Shown here: positions 1 through 9,283 of the stretch, piece by piece
Layout of the letters: each line of letters starts with the position of its first letter
Position numbering within the stretch: position 1 is the stretch's first letter
Assembly: GCA_003402285.1 (NCBI GenBank)
Contig: QFXG01000017.1
Coordinates: 62,001 to 126,000, forward strand
From: Candidatus Nitrotoga sp. SPKER
GTDB lineage: Bacteria > Pseudomonadota > Gammaproteobacteria > Burkholderiales > Gallionellaceae
DNA length: 64,000 nucleotides
Direction of reading: 5' to 3'
The notes under the pieces: model-generated
What the model saw: only the letters and a program-made list of their open reading frames with translations
The model's database searches: none
Told to the model about the DNA's origin: nothing
Translations under genes and position numbers: made by a program

Positions 1-188
1 CCTGCCTCAAACGATAGGCGCGTACGCGTGGAACTTTTCTCAAAAATCATCACTAAAGTGCGATCCACTAGCGGATGATAGAGTTGGTAGGTTTTGAAAC
101 GCTGCTTGATGATGCGCGCGCGGGTGAACACGTGTTCTAACTCTGCACGGGTAAGATCTTTGAATTGTAAAAAATGTTTAATGCTCAC
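1..188 (-). CDS. argF: Ornithine carbamoyltransferase, N-terminal part (runs off window)
   Basis: The first 62 or so codons of ArgF are read from a GTG start at 188 toward base 1; the rest lies outside the window. The carbamoyl-phosphate-binding signature FEKSSTRTRLSFEAG is fully visible at the truncated end. The enzyme makes citrulline from ornithine and carbamoyl phosphate in arginine synthesis. The start lies 1 bp beyond the argD stop, so the two are almost certainly one minus-strand operon with coupled translation. The call is firm even though the gene is partial; the GTG start is my choice because the family N-terminus begins just there. Confidence 0.93.
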   Translation of the reverse strand, partial: MSIKHFLQFKDLTRAELEHVFTRARIIKQRFKTYQLYHPLVDRTLVMIFEKSSTRTRLSFEA

Positions 189-189
189 G

Positions 190-1368
190 TTATGTGCCTT
201 GAGCCAAGAAATCAGTAATTAGCGGGCATAGCTTGTCCAGCAATTGCAGCGCTTCTGCGGAAGTGAAAACCATTGCGGGTAGCAACCGGATAACGTTGTC
301 AGCGGTGACGTTGATTAACAATCCTTGCGCTAAGGCTTGTTTCACCAGTTCCCCGCAGGGTCTGTTTAATTCAATGCCGATAATCAGCCCCTGCCCCCGA
401 ATTTCGACCACGCCAGCCACTGTGGCCAAGCGTGTGCGTAAGTTTTGCTGTAGAAATTCGCCTACCGTGGCGGCACTTGCTACCAGCTGTTCTTCTTCCA
501 TTATCGCCATTGTGGTTAACACAGCTACACATGCCAAGGGGTTGCCGCCGAAAGTAGAGCCATGATTACCTGGCTTAAAAGTACCCACAGCCTTGCCAGT
601 CGCTAGGCAGGCGCCGACAGGAATGCCGGAACCAACACCTTTGGCTAGTGTCATGACGTCCGGCAGAATGCTCGTATGTTGGTGGGCGAACCATTTGCCC
701 GTACGGCCAATACCGCATTGGACTTCATCTAGCATCAACAGCCAGTTGTGTTGGTCACAGATTTTGCGTAGTTGTTCAAGATAATGGATATCCAAGGTGC
801 GGATTCCGCCTTCACCTTGAATGGGTTCGATCAGTACCGCTACAACATTGTGGTTGTGTTCGGCGACCTGATGTATGGCATCCAGATCATCATACGGAAC
901 GCGTACAAAACCTTTTACGAGTGGCTCGAATCCTGCCTGTACTTTGCGGTTCCCGGTGGCGGATAGTGTGGCTAATGTACGCCCATGAAACGCTTTTTCC
1001 ATGACGATAATTGCCGGATTATCAATACCTTGTTGATGGCCATACAGACGTGCTAATTTGATCGCAGCTTCATTGGCCTCGCAGCCAGAATTGCACAAGA
1101 ACACCTCGTGCATGTTGGCTAGTGTACATAACTTGTCGGCTACAGCTTCTTGCTCGTTTATTTGATACAAGTTGGAAACGTGCATCAGTTTGCTGATCTG
1201 CTCAGTAAGCGCCGCAGTTAGGCGTGGATGGGCATGTCCCAGCGTGTTAACAGCGATACCGGATAGCGCATCAAGGTAGCGTTTGCCATGACTGTCCCAC
1301 AGCCAAACGCCTTCTCCATGTGTGAAGGATACGGGCAGGCGAGCGTAGGTGTTCATCAAGTGTGACAT
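190..1368 (-). CDS. argD: Acetylornithine aminotransferase
   Basis: PLP-dependent class III aminotransferase converting N-acetylglutamate semialdehyde to N-acetylornithine (and probably also serving as succinyl-diaminopimelate aminotransferase) in arginine and lysine synthesis. About 392 residues, normal for ArgD. Visible motifs are CNSGCEANEAAIKLAR (about 92-107), LDEVQCGIGRTG with the PLP-ring aspartate (about D214), and TLAKGVGSGIP with the Schiff-base lysine K243. The frame extends 8 codons upstream to 1392, but MSHLMNTYARLPV is the usual family N-terminus, so 1368 is preferred; neither start has a strong ribosome binding site. It is followed immediately by argF. Confidence 0.95.
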   Translation of the reverse strand: MSHLMNTYARLPVSFTHGEGVWLWDSHGKRYLDALSGIAVNTLGHAHPRLTAALTEQISKLMHVSNLYQINEQEAVADKLCTLANMHEVFLCNSGCEANEAAIKLARLYGHQQGIDNPAIIVMEKAFHGRTLATLSATGNRKVQAGFEPLVKGFVRVPYDDLDAIHQVAEHNHNVVAVLIEPIQGEGGIRTLDIHYLEQLRKICDQHNWLLMLDEVQCGIGRTGKWFAHQHTSILPDVMTLAKGVGSGIPVGACLATGKAVGTFKPGNHGSTFGGNPLACVAVLTTMAIMEEEQLVASAATVGEFLQQNLRTRLATVAGVVEIRGQGLIIGIELNRPCGELVKQALAQGLLINVTADNVIRLLPAMVFTSAEALQLLDKLCPLITDFLAQGT

Positions 1369-1702
1369 AGATAGAATGACAGACGGCGGCATGGCCGCCG
1401 TATTTAAGTTCAGGAAAAGGTCTATATTGAGCTAAATTGCCTCGATTGTGCAAGAGGAAAATTTATAGTGTACGTTAGATTAGTTTAAGGGCATTAGTAT
1501 TTAATTGCATTAATACATACCAAGCATATTAAATAATATCATTTCAGGGCTTATTGTCGAAGGTGTCTCATGCTTCGAGTTACTTTGAAACTATTATGTA
1601 CCAAAAAGCAAAGGATGATTATGTGGTTCATAATTTGGGCGAACCAAAAAATAAAGCCGACAGTACATACTGTCGGCTTTATTTGGGAGTGTGTAATTAT
1701 GC
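1369..1702. other. Intergenic region between argD and rpsT
   Basis: Both flanking genes are on the minus strand. The stretch holds the rpsT terminator near 1650-1683 and otherwise AT-rich sequence that would carry the argDF promoter. I see no convincing gene. Short frames here run through the terminator hairpin. Confidence 0.6.
1645..1683 (-). terminator. Rho-independent terminator of rpsT
   Basis: A 13-bp perfect stem (1653-1665 with 1668-1680, sequence AAAGCCGACAGTA) closes a 2-base loop. Read on the minus strand it is followed by ATTTTTT, the U tract of a classical intrinsic terminator. It lies about 20-50 bases after the rpsT stop codon. Confidence 0.88.
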
Positions 1703-1966
1703 TTACGCCATTGCCTTAATGGCAGCAGATAGACGGCTCTTGTGACGCGCAGCCTTGTTTTTATGAATAATTTTTTTGTCGGCGATCGAATCGACAATAC
1801 TGGTGGATTCGATGAAAACGGCTCGTGCCACAGCTTTGTCACCAACTTCAATAGCTTTCGCTACTTTTTTTATTGCAGTACGCAGTTCAGAGCGCAGGCT
1901 TGCATTATGTTCACGTTGTTTGTTTGCTTGTCGCGCGCGTTTCCTAGCTTGTGCAGTGTTTGCCAT
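1703..1966 (-). CDS. rpsT: 30S ribosomal protein S20
   Basis: Small basic protein of 87 residues that binds 16S rRNA in the small subunit. It begins [18 protein letters not shown], the typical S20 N-terminus, and ends with a Lys/Arg/Ala-rich helical segment. The open frame extends 31 codons upstream through the promoter; the ATG at 1966 is chosen because an AAGGA ribosome binding site precedes it and the family starts there. Monocistronic, with its own sigma-70 promoter (2006-2034) and terminator. Confidence 0.97.
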   Translation of the reverse strand: MANTAQARKRARQANKQREHNASLRSELRTAIKKVAKAIEVGDKAVARAVFIESTSIVDSIADKKIIHKNKAARHKSRLSAAIKAMA

Positions 1967-2005
1967 GGCGATTCCTTGAGAATTTCTCTTGCAATAAAAA
2001 GGGGA

Positions 2006-2034
2006 ATTATACGAAGACTTGTCAATTTTGGCAA
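2006..2034 (-). promoter_or_regulatory. Sigma-70 promoter of rpsT
   Basis: On the minus strand a -35 TTGCCA (2029-2034) and a perfect -10 TATAAT (2006-2011) are separated by 17 bases. The ATG of rpsT follows about 40 bases downstream. A second TTGACA inside the spacer is too close to the -10 to serve. Confidence 0.8.
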
Positions 2035-2149
2035 TTGTTTGTTTTTGTTGTGTCGGCACTAATTAGTAATGTTTACTTTCTCCCAACTGGAAATGTCTCT
2101 TAAGTGAGTAACCTAGGTGTCTGTAAAAAAACAAGAGGGGGCCACTTAA

Positions 2150-2239
2150 ATGGGCATGATGATGAGCCAGAAAGAAGCAATACGGACGCAAGTGATGGAG
2201 CTACTAACGGCAGGTAAAATTGACCAGAATCCAGCGTGA
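2150..2239 (+). pseudogene. Vestigial transposase N-terminus (ISNCY/IS1202-like)
   Basis: A 29-codon frame beginning ATG at 2150 encodes MSQKEAIRTQVMELLTAGKI followed by DQ, resembling the N-terminal helix-turn-helix start of ISNCY-type transposases (which normally continue into a KEAAxRLGxSxRQxKR-type helix). After DQ the similarity stops abruptly and the frame ends at TGA 2237. No other part of the element is present. It sits between the rpsT promoter and hisC, exactly where hisG-hisD would be expected. Family recognition is from memory of the N-terminal pattern and is moderate only. Confidence 0.5.
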
Positions 2240-2279
2240 TTTAGGATAAAATATCGTTGTCTAAAGCGTCGATAAATCT

Positions 2280-3374
2280 ATGTCTTCTTCCAATTTTGGT
2301 GTAGCACCTGAAAGCTTGTTCCGTCAAGAAGTACTTGATCTGAAAGCTTATCCTGTGCCCGACAGCACTGGCATGGTCAAGCTGGATGCGATGGAAAACC
2401 CTTATTCATTGCCACAGTCATTGCGTGACGAAATTGCCCGTTTGGTGGCGGATGCTGCCATCAACCGATATCCTGATGCCAATGCTCGGCGACTAAAGGC
2501 CAGCATCCGCGCTGTGATTGGTTTGCCGCAGAGTTTGGATATATTGCTTGGAAATGGGTCGGATGAGATTATCCAGCTATTAGCGCTTGTGGTTGCTAAG
2601 CCGAATGCTATATTACTGAGCGTCGAGCCATCATTTGTGATGTATAAAATGATTGCGGCTTTCACTGGAATGCAATATGTAGGCGTGCCGTTGACAGAAG
2701 ATTTTGCGCTGGATTTGCCCGCCATGCTGACTGCCATGCAACAATATCAGCCCGCGCTAGTGTTTTTGCCTTATCCAAATAATCCCACTGGAAACCTGTT
2801 TGATGCGGAGGCTATCGTTCAGCTTATTGAAGCTGCCCCTGGTTTGGTGGTGGTGGATGAAGCCTATTATGCTTTTGCCAATACGAGTTTTATGCCCATG
2901 TTGATGCATTATCCAAATCTGCTGGTGATGCGAACATTCTCCAAGCTTGGCATGGCTGGTTTGCGTTTGGGTTTTATGGTGGGTAGCAAGGTGTGGCTAG
3001 CGCAGTTAGAAAAGCTCCGTTTGCCGTATAATATAAATGTGCTAACGCAGCAGGTGGCGGAAAAATTGTTGCAGCATCATGATGTGCTGTTACGGCAGGC
3101 TGACCAGATCAAACAGGATCGTGCTTGGTTATATGAGCGGCTGGTGGGGGTAGCGGATGTACGACCTTATGCGAGTGATGCTAATTTCATTTTATTTCGA
3201 GTGATGCATGCGGATAAGGTTTTTCAGGAGCTGAAAAAACGGGGGGTGTTAATCAAAAATTTGAGTAAATCCCACCCGTTATTGGTTGATTGTTTACGTG
3301 TTACGGTGGGCACCCCGGAGGAAAACGAACAGTTTATACGAGCATTGCAGGAAAGTATTCATCAATTTGTTTAG
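2280..3374 (+). CDS. hisC: Histidinol-phosphate aminotransferase
   Basis: PLP-dependent class I/II aminotransferase of 364 residues, acting on imidazole-acetol phosphate in histidine synthesis. Visible are [10 protein letters not shown] (about 89-98), the PYPNNPTGN loop (about 164-172), VVDEAYYAF with the PLP-contacting Asp193 and Tyr196, and [14 protein letters not shown] with the Schiff-base lysine K222. It is the first his gene in this window; hisG and hisD are not upstream. Its 3' end lies 20 bp before hisB, so the two are co-transcribed. No strong ribosome binding site is seen at 2280. Confidence 0.95.
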   Translation: MSSSNFGVAPESLFRQEVLDLKAYPVPDSTGMVKLDAMENPYSLPQSLRDEIARLVADAAINRYPDANARRLKASIRAVIGLPQSLDILLGNGSDEIIQLLALVVAKPNAILLSVEPSFVMYKMIAAFTGMQYVGVPLTEDFALDLPAMLTAMQQYQPALVFLPYPNNPTGNLFDAEAIVQLIEAAPGLVVVDEAYYAFANTSFMPMLMHYPNLLVMRTFSKLGMAGLRLGFMVGSKVWLAQLEKLRLPYNINVLTQQVAEKLLQHHDVLLRQADQIKQDRAWLYERLVGVADVRPYASDANFILFRVMHADKVFQELKKRGVLIKNLSKSHPLLVDCLRVTVGTPEENEQFIRALQESIHQFV

Positions 3375-3394
3375 GTTGTTCATTAGGGAAAATT

Positions 3395-3982
3395 ATGCGT
3401 AGTGCGCAAGTTACTCGTAACACCCTGGAAACTCAGATCACTGTCAAGCTGGATTTAGATGGTAGCGGTAAGGTTAAATTCGATACCGGTTTGCCTTTTC
3501 TTGAGCACATGCTTGATCAAGTTGCACGTCATGGCATGGTTGATTTGGACATCGTTGCCAAGGGTGATCTTCATATTGATGCGCATCATACTGTCGAGGA
3601 TATCGGCATTACTCTTGGTCAAGCCTTCAGCCAAGCCGTAGAAGACAAAAAGGGATTGCGTCGTTACGGACATGCTTATGTCCCACTAGATGAAGCGCTG
3701 TCGCGCGTAGTGCTGGATATTTCCGGTCGCCCCGGTTTGGTGTTCAATGTGAATTTTGTGCGTTCCAACATAGGTGAGTTTGATGTGGACTTGGTTCATG
3801 AGTTTTTCCAAGGCTTTGTCAATCATGCGCTGGTGACCTTGCACATCGACAATCTGGTTGGTAAAAATGCTCACCATCAAGCGGAAACTGTGTTCAAGGC
3901 ATTCGGCCGTGCTTTGCGCATGGCGCTGGAGGTCGATTCGCGTATGGTAGGCATGATGCCTTCCACAAAAGGTACATTGTAA
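3395..3982 (+). CDS. hisB: Imidazoleglycerol-phosphate dehydratase
   Basis: Monofunctional HisB of 195 residues that dehydrates imidazole glycerol phosphate. The Mn-binding motif DAHHTVED is at about 62-69, [13 protein letters not shown] near 35-47, and a second HHxxE motif ([17 protein letters not shown]) lies in the C-terminal half. The frame is open upstream to 3290 inside hisC, but the family N-terminus (RxxxVxRxTxET) puts the start at ATG 3395, after AGGGAA. No phosphatase domain is fused, as usual in betaproteobacteria. Confidence 0.96.
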   Translation: MRSAQVTRNTLETQITVKLDLDGSGKVKFDTGLPFLEHMLDQVARHGMVDLDIVAKGDLHIDAHHTVEDIGITLGQAFSQAVEDKKGLRRYGHAYVPLDEALSRVVLDISGRPGLVFNVNFVRSNIGEFDVDLVHEFFQGFVNHALVTLHIDNLVGKNAHHQAETVFKAFGRALRMALEVDSRMVGMMPSTKGTL

Positions 3983-4091
3983 AAATTCTCAAGACGCTGC
4001 AATAAACAAAGTAATAAATGAGATAATGTGCTCAATAAAATTGAGCGTTGCACGTTGTGGATTTAGATTTATTAAGAATCACGTATAGCAT

Positions 4092-4727
4092 ATGGCAGAT
4101 ATTGCAATAATTGATTATGGCATGGGCAATCTACGCTCTGTGCATCAAGCATTCCGAACCATTGCGCCAACTGCCTCCATCGTGGTGACCGATGACCCGC
4201 AAGAAATCATGCAGGCGGCGCGTGTGGTTTTTCCTGGCCAAGGTGCAATGCCGGACTGTATCCGTGAATTGGAGACGCGCGGATTGCGAACGGCAGTGCT
4301 GTATGCGGCGCGGACTAAGCCTTTTATCGGTATCTGTATCGGCCTGCAAATGCTGTTTGAACACAGTGAGGAAGGTGATATTTCTGGATTATCCATTCTG
4401 CCGGGCAGGGTAGTGCGCTTCACCAGTAATTTGTGCGATGCGCAGAATAATAAATTGAAGGTGCCGCATATGGGTTGGAATCAAGTGCAGCATGGCAACC
4501 ACCCGCTATGGGAAGGCATAGATCAGAACGCGCGCTTTTATTTTGTACACAGTTATTATGTATGTCCCCAGGATGCACAGTTTGTACAGGCCACTAGCTG
4601 CTATCCCCAACCGTTTGTTTGTGCCGTGGCGCGCGATAATTTATTTGCCGTGCAGTTTCATCCAGAGAAGAGCCAAGGTGCCGGACTGATGTTGCTGAAA
4701 AACTTTGTGAATTGGGTGCCGGTTTAA
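4092..4727 (+). CDS. hisH: Imidazole glycerol phosphate synthase, glutaminase subunit
   Basis: Class I glutamine amidotransferase (211 residues) that supplies ammonia to HisF. The nucleophile Cys82 sits in GICIGLQMLFE, and the His/Glu of the triad in VQFHPEKSQGAG (H190, E192). The N-terminus IAIIDYGMGNLRSV is typical. A 109-bp gap separates it from hisB; no promoter stands out there. It is followed by hisA and hisF, its partner. Confidence 0.96.
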   Translation: MADIAIIDYGMGNLRSVHQAFRTIAPTASIVVTDDPQEIMQAARVVFPGQGAMPDCIRELETRGLRTAVLYAARTKPFIGICIGLQMLFEHSEEGDISGLSILPGRVVRFTSNLCDAQNNKLKVPHMGWNQVQHGNHPLWEGIDQNARFYFVHSYYVCPQDAQFVQATSCYPQPFVCAVARDNLFAVQFHPEKSQGAGLMLLKNFVNWVPV

Positions 4728-4763
4728 TTTTTTATTTTTGTTTATCTTGTTAATAGTGCTGCC

Positions 4764-5522
4764 ATGTTAATTATTCCTGCGATTGATTTAAAAGATGGAC
4801 ATTGCGTACGCCTGCGTCAAGGGGTGATGGAAGACGCCACGGTGTTTTCCGAAGATCCTGCCGCCATGGCGCTACATTGGTTAAACCAAGGCGCGCGCCG
4901 CCTGCATCTGGTTGATCTGAACGGCGCTTTTGCCGGCAAACCTAAGAACGAGGCGGCTGTCCGTAGCATCGTGGAAACGGTTGGATTGGATGTACCAATT
5001 CAGTTGGGAGGAGGGATTCGCGATCTGGAAACCATAGAACGCTACCTTGATATTGGAGTTACTTATGTGATTATAGGTACTGCAGCGGTGAAGACTCCGG
5101 GCTTTTTGCATGAAGCCTGTGACGCTTTCCCAGGCCACATCATCGTAGGACTCGATGCCAATGCTGGCAAAGTGGCGGTGGACGGCTGGTCTAAGGTGAC
5201 TGGGCATGATGTGCTGGATCTGGCTAAGCGCTTTGAAGGTTATGGCATTGAAGCGATTATTTACACTGACATCGGACGTGATGGCATGTTATCTGGCGTA
5301 AATATTCCCGCGACTGTGGAACTGGCGCGTGAACTTACTGTCCCGGTTATTGCCAGCGGGGGTATTACTAACCTCGACGATGTGTATGCGCTGTGCGCTG
5401 TACAGGACAATGGTATTGCTGGGGCGATAACTGGCCGGGCTATCTATGAAGAAACTTTGAACTTTGCCGCAGCACAAAAACTGGCGGATACATTAACTAC
5501 TAATAAAAACGTGAAGAACTAA
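4764..5522 (+). CDS. hisA: Phosphoribosylformimino-5-aminoimidazole carboxamide ribotide isomerase
   Basis: TIM-barrel isomerase (252 residues) acting before HisHF. The catalytic aspartates are recognisable as D8 in [10 protein letters not shown] and D131 in VGLDANAGK; phosphate-binding glycine motifs LGGGIRD (about 81-87) and [10 protein letters not shown] are present. It has the half-barrel duplication shared with HisF. 36 bp follow the hisH stop. Confidence 0.96.
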   Translation: MLIIPAIDLKDGHCVRLRQGVMEDATVFSEDPAAMALHWLNQGARRLHLVDLNGAFAGKPKNEAAVRSIVETVGLDVPIQLGGGIRDLETIERYLDIGVTYVIIGTAAVKTPGFLHEACDAFPGHIIVGLDANAGKVAVDGWSKVTGHDVLDLAKRFEGYGIEAIIYTDIGRDGMLSGVNIPATVELARELTVPVIASGGITNLDDVYALCAVQDNGIAGAITGRAIYEETLNFAAAQKLADTLTTNKNVKN

Positions 5523-5561
5523 GTTTAGTGGTTTCTATTTTTATCCATTCACTTAAATAAT

Positions 5562-6320
5562 ATGCTGGCCAAACGTATCATTCCTTGTCTAGACGTAACC
5601 GCTGGTCGCGTGGTCAAGGGCGTCCACTTTGTTGAGTTGCGTGATGCAGGCGATCCGATAGAAATCGCGCGCCGATACGAAGAGCAAGGTGCAGATGAAT
5701 TAACTTTTCTCGACATCACCGCCAGTTCTGATGACCGTGGTATTCTGTTTCGTATTATTGAGCAGGTGGCTGAACAGGTTTTTATTCCACTTACTGTGGG
5801 TGGTGGTGTACGCCAAGTGGAAGATGTGCGTAACCTGCTCAATGCCGGTGCCGATAAGGTAAGTATGAATACGTCTGCCGTGCTCAACCCGCAATTGGTG
5901 GCAGATGCGGCAGGGCGCTATGGCTCACAATGTATCGTGGTGGCAATAGATGCCAAACAGATACAGCCTGGTCGTTGGGAGGTATTCACTCATGGTGGGC
6001 GGCGGGCTACCGGCCTTGGTGTGGTGGAATGGGCTAAGAAGATGCAGGTGCTGGGCGCGGGAGAAATTCTGCTTACCAGTATGGATCGTGATGGCAGTAA
6101 AATTGGTTATGATTTACAACTTGTTCGCTCGGTGACAGATGCGTTGGAAATCCCCCTTATTGCCAGCGGCGGTGCGGGCACTCTTCAGCATTTGGTGGAC
6201 GGTGTGAAGCTGGGTGGTGCGGATGCGGTGTTGGCGGCCAGTATTTTTCACTTTGGTGAATACACGATACAACAGGCTAAGCAATATATGGCACAACAAG
6301 GTATTGAGGTGCGGTTATGA
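5562..6320 (+). CDS. hisF: Imidazole glycerol phosphate synthase, cyclase subunit
   Basis: TIM-barrel cyclase (252 residues) that forms imidazole glycerol phosphate and AICAR with HisH. Catalytic D11 ([16 protein letters not shown]) and D130 (VVAIDAK) are both present, as are the phosphate motifs TVGGGVR (about 78-84) and [10 protein letters not shown]. The stop codon overlaps the hisI start by 4 bp (ATGA), implying translational coupling. Confidence 0.97.
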   Translation: MLAKRIIPCLDVTAGRVVKGVHFVELRDAGDPIEIARRYEEQGADELTFLDITASSDDRGILFRIIEQVAEQVFIPLTVGGGVRQVEDVRNLLNAGADKVSMNTSAVLNPQLVADAAGRYGSQCIVVAIDAKQIQPGRWEVFTHGGRRATGLGVVEWAKKMQVLGAGEILLTSMDRDGSKIGYDLQLVRSVTDALEIPLIASGGAGTLQHLVDGVKLGGADAVLAASIFHFGEYTIQQAKQYMAQQGIEVRL

Positions 6321-6712
6321 ATGACGCCTGGTTGGATAAAATAAGCTGGGCGGTAGATGGGTTAGTGCCAGTTATTGCACAGGATTCAATTACAGGTTCT
6401 GTACTGATGATGGCATGGATGAACCGCGAGGCTTTTAAGTGTACCGTCCAGTCGGGCGAGGCGACATATTGGTCGCGCTCGCGTAAAAAGCTGTGGCACA
6501 AGGGTGAAGAGTCCGGCAATATTCAGCGGGTGCAGGAAATCCGCCTTGACTGCGATGGCGATGTGGTTTTATTGAAAGTGGAACAGGCTGGCGGAATTGC
6601 TTGTCATACGGGGCGAGCTAGCTGTTTCTTTAGCCGTCTTGAAAAAGACAGATGGGTGGAAATCGATCCGGTACTTAAAGCGCCCGACGAAATTTATCGG
6701 AAAAAACTATAA
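6317..6712 (+). CDS. hisI: Phosphoribosyl-AMP cyclohydrolase
   Basis: Zinc enzyme of 131 residues opening the purine ring of PR-AMP in the third histidine step. Metal ligands are visible: D78, C79, D80, D82 in LDCDGD, C96-H97 in ACHTGR, and C103 in SCFF. It is monofunctional, with hisE encoded separately 3 bp downstream, as is common in betaproteobacteria. It overlaps hisF by 4 bp. Confidence 0.95.
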   Translation: MNDAWLDKISWAVDGLVPVIAQDSITGSVLMMAWMNREAFKCTVQSGEATYWSRSRKKLWHKGEESGNIQRVQEIRLDCDGDVVLLKVEQAGGIACHTGRASCFFSRLEKDRWVEIDPVLKAPDEIYRKKL

Positions 6713-6715
6713 GTA

Positions 6716-7048
6716 ATGAATAACGACATTCTGCAACAATTGATGGAAACAATAGAGGCTCGCAAAGGTGCAGCAGTTGAAAGTTCATATGTAGCCCAAT
6801 TGTTTAGCAAAGGCGAAGATGCCATTCTGAAAAAAGTCGGCGAAGAAACCATGGAAGTACTGCTGGCCGCTAAAAGCGGCGATAAGCAACATTTGGTATA
6901 CGAAACCGCTGATCTGTGGTTTCATTGTATGGTATTGCTGGCGCAACATGGCTTGAGCGCAAGCGATGTACTGAAGGAGCTGGCGCAACGAGCAGGTATT
7001 TCCGGGCTTGATGAGAAGGCCAGTCGTAAGGGTAACGACGTCTCCTAA
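6716..7048 (+). CDS. hisE: Phosphoribosyl-ATP pyrophosphatase
   Basis: All-alpha NTP pyrophosphohydrolase of the MazG-like superfamily, 110 residues, hydrolysing PR-ATP to PR-AMP. The metal-binding acidic helices appear in [12 protein letters not shown] and YETADLWFH. It closes the his genes of this operon; hinT follows after 106 bp. Confidence 0.94.
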   Translation: MNNDILQQLMETIEARKGAAVESSYVAQLFSKGEDAILKKVGEETMEVLLAAKSGDKQHLVYETADLWFHCMVLLAQHGLSASDVLKELAQRAGISGLDEKASRKGNDVS

Positions 7049-7154
7049 ATTTTACTTTACTTATTGCCAGGGAGGAATTTACTGGTATGGCAAGGGTCTG
7101 TTGGTTTTCTACATTCGGTTATTAGGATGTTGAGGCGAAGTCTAGGAGGCAAGA

Positions 7155-7499
7155 ATGGATAACTGTATTTTTTGTAAAATAGTTCGCGGTGATATCCCTT
7201 GCCGAAAGGTGTATGATGACGACGATTTACTTGCCTTTCACGACATCAACCCGGTTGCACAGGTGCATATCATACTGATTCCCAAGTTGCACTTGGTATC
7301 ATTGATGGAAGTTGATGACAGTCATGTAGCGCTACTGGGAAAAATGTTATTGTTAACATCTAAATTGGCAAAAGAGCAGGGATTGAACAACGGCTTTCGT
7401 ACGGTCATAAACACTGGGAAGGGTGGAGGACAGGAAGTATTTCACCTGCATATTCATATTATTGGCGGTAATATTCCACCAATGGTGCGGCGCGATTAG
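7155..7499 (+). CDS. hinT: Histidine triad (HIT) nucleotide-binding protein
   Basis: Purine nucleoside phosphoramidase-type HIT protein of 114 residues. The N-terminal [17 protein letters not shown] and the C-terminal histidine triad HLHIHIIGG (about 99-107) are diagnostic. A strong AGGAGG precedes ATG 7155. The hisE-hinT-tatA order is conserved in many betaproteobacteria; the functional tie is unknown. Confidence 0.94.
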   Translation: MDNCIFCKIVRGDIPCRKVYDDDDLLAFHDINPVAQVHIILIPKLHLVSLMEVDDSHVALLGKMLLLTSKLAKEQGLNNGFRTVINTGKGGGQEVFHLHIHIIGGNIPPMVRRD

Positions 7500-7528
7500 C
7501 GCCACTTAAATCTTTAGGAGAAATAAAA

Positions 7529-7762
7529 ATGGGTTCATTCAGTATCTGGCACTGGTTAATTGTATTGTTAGTGGTCATCCTTATATTTGGCACCAAGAAA
7601 TTGCGTAATATGGGTAGCGATTTAGGGGGCGCGATGAAGGGCTTTAAGGAAGGTATGCGATCAGAGCCAGAAGTGTCTAAAGAGGATATTCACAAGCAAG
7701 TGGAACAGGGTGGTCAGACTATCGAAGGCGAAGTTAAAGACAAAAGCCATACCAACGCATAG
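7529..7762 (+). CDS. tatA: Sec-independent translocase protein TatA
   Basis: Pore-forming component of the twin-arginine translocase, which exports folded proteins. The 77-residue product has one N-terminal membrane helix (about 5-21), the FGTKKL hinge, an amphipathic helix ([14 protein letters not shown]) and an acidic tail. A ribosome binding site (AGGAG) is 9 bases ahead of the ATG. It is first in the tatABC set. Confidence 0.95.
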   Translation: MGSFSIWHWLIVLLVVILIFGTKKLRNMGSDLGGAMKGFKEGMRSEPEVSKEDIHKQVEQGGQTIEGEVKDKSHTNA

Positions 7763-7777
7763 ATTGATTTAGCAGCC

Positions 7778-8521
7778 ATGTTTGACGTCAATTTCTCGGA
7801 AATGATGGTGATTGCGGTAGTCGCTTTTATTGTCATTGGTCCTGAACGTCTGCCTAAGGTAGCGCGTACCCTTGGTCATTTGTTGGGTCGTGGGCAACGC
7901 TACATCAGCGGTGTTAAGGCTGACATTGCGCGGGATATAGGAATTGAGGAATTGCGTCAATTGCAAGAAAAGGTGCAAAAGGAATACAAGAGTGCCGAAG
8001 AAGCAGTGAATCAGGTTACTCAAACTCTTAACCTGCATGCGCAAGAAGTCACGCAGTCACTCAATCAGCAAGTGGAGCAGGCTAGGGAGGGCATTAATCA
8101 ACAATCGCAATTGAATTCTGAGGCGCAATCATCGACCGTGCAACAGAGTATTCAAGCTAACGAAAGAAGTAAGAACGCCCCCCTATTGAGTAAACAGGGT
8201 GACAGCAATATCGAAGGTTCGGTGCGTGCAAGCGGTGAAAGCTCGGCAGAGGAGCTTGAATTTAAAAAGCTTTCATCAGCGTATCAAGAGGCGACACGTA
8301 ATTTATATGCTCAACAAGAAGCGGCACGTAATTTGCATATTCAGGAGGAGAAATTACGCCAGTTGAAGCAGAAGGCAGATCTGCAAGCTACTAGTATTAA
8401 CGATCAGACGGTATCGCAGCAACCTCATAGCGCCGTATCTCAATCAAAACAAGCCAACGTGCAGCAGGCACAGCCCACGTTACAGATTATTCCTGAGCAA
8501 AAAAGATTTCCTATTGATTAA
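7778..8521 (+). CDS. tatB: Sec-independent translocase protein TatB
   Basis: Receptor partner of TatC. The N-terminus MFDVNFSEMMVIAVVAFIVI carries the conserved Glu8 and one membrane helix, followed by the GPERLP hinge and a long amphipathic region. At 247 residues it is longer than E. coli TatB (171): the C-terminal half is a Gln/Ala/Ser-rich tail with a short near-repeat (ATRNLYAQQEAARNLHIQEE, about 172-191). Its TAA overlaps the tatC ATG by one base. Confidence 0.93.
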   Translation: MFDVNFSEMMVIAVVAFIVIGPERLPKVARTLGHLLGRGQRYISGVKADIARDIGIEELRQLQEKVQKEYKSAEEAVNQVTQTLNLHAQEVTQSLNQQVEQAREGINQQSQLNSEAQSSTVQQSIQANERSKNAPLLSKQGDSNIEGSVRASGESSAEELEFKKLSSAYQEATRNLYAQQEAARNLHIQEEKLRQLKQKADLQATSINDQTVSQQPHSAVSQSKQANVQQAQPTLQIIPEQKRFPID

Positions 8522-9261
8522 TGAGTACTAGCGAAAGCTTCATTTCCCATCTGCTTGAATTACGCACTCGCCTTCTATATGCCTTTGGAGGGCTGTTGTT
8601 GGTATTTATATGCCTTGTTCCGTGGGCAAGTGAGCTGTATGCGTTACTCGCGGAACCGATGCTCGCTAAGCTACCAAAAGGCGGGCAGATGATCGCTATT
8701 GATGTTATTACTCCATTTTTTGTGCCGCTGAAAGTGGCGATGATGGCTGCATTCCTCATCGCATTACCTTATATATTGTTTCAAGCTTGGCTTTTCGTCG
8801 CGCCTGGAATGCATGCACATGAAAAGCGTTTGATGTTGCCACTCGTTACGGCCAGTGTGGTGTTGTTTTTTTTCGGCATGGCATTTGCATATTTTATCGT
8901 GTTTCCCGTGGTATTTGGTTTTTTTAGTGGCGCAGCACCACAGGGCGTCGCAGTGATGACCGACATTGACAAATACTTGAGTTTTGTAATGGGCATGTTC
9001 CTTGCTTTTGGAACTACCTTTGAAGTGCCGGTGGCAGTGGTGGTGTTGGTTAAAATGGATGTGGTAAATATCGCTAAGCTTAAGGAAATCCGGCCGTATG
9101 TCATTGTCGGAGCATTTATTCTTGGTGCGCTTCTTACCCCCCCGGACGTGGTGTCGCAGTTTATGCTCGCCATACCACTGTGGCTATTGTACGAAGTGGG
9201 CATCGTGGTCGCGGGGTGGATGACAAAAGATTCGACAGAGATTGAAACAAAAAGCGGATAA
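8521..9261 (+). CDS. tatC: Sec-independent translocase protein TatC
   Basis: Polytopic membrane receptor for twin-arginine signal peptides, 246 residues with six predicted membrane helices. The N-terminal SFISHLLELRTRLLYA matches the conserved cytoplasmic segment, and ITPFFVPLKVAMMAAF and LLTPPDVVSQFMLAIPLWLLYE are TatC hallmarks. It ends the operon and converges with the protease gene. Confidence 0.96.
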   Translation: MSTSESFISHLLELRTRLLYAFGGLLLVFICLVPWASELYALLAEPMLAKLPKGGQMIAIDVITPFFVPLKVAMMAAFLIALPYILFQAWLFVAPGMHAHEKRLMLPLVTASVVLFFFGMAFAYFIVFPVVFGFFSGAAPQGVAVMTDIDKYLSFVMGMFLAFGTTFEVPVAVVVLVKMDVVNIAKLKEIRPYVIVGAFILGALLTPPDVVSQFMLAIPLWLLYEVGIVVAGWMTKDSTEIETKSG

Positions 9262-9283
9262 CCAGCCCTTTTAATCTGAAGCT

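Noticed and set aside
3290-3394. Upstream extension of hisB inside hisC
   Set aside because: Residues are not family-like; ATG 3395 matches the HisB N-terminus and follows a ribosome binding site.
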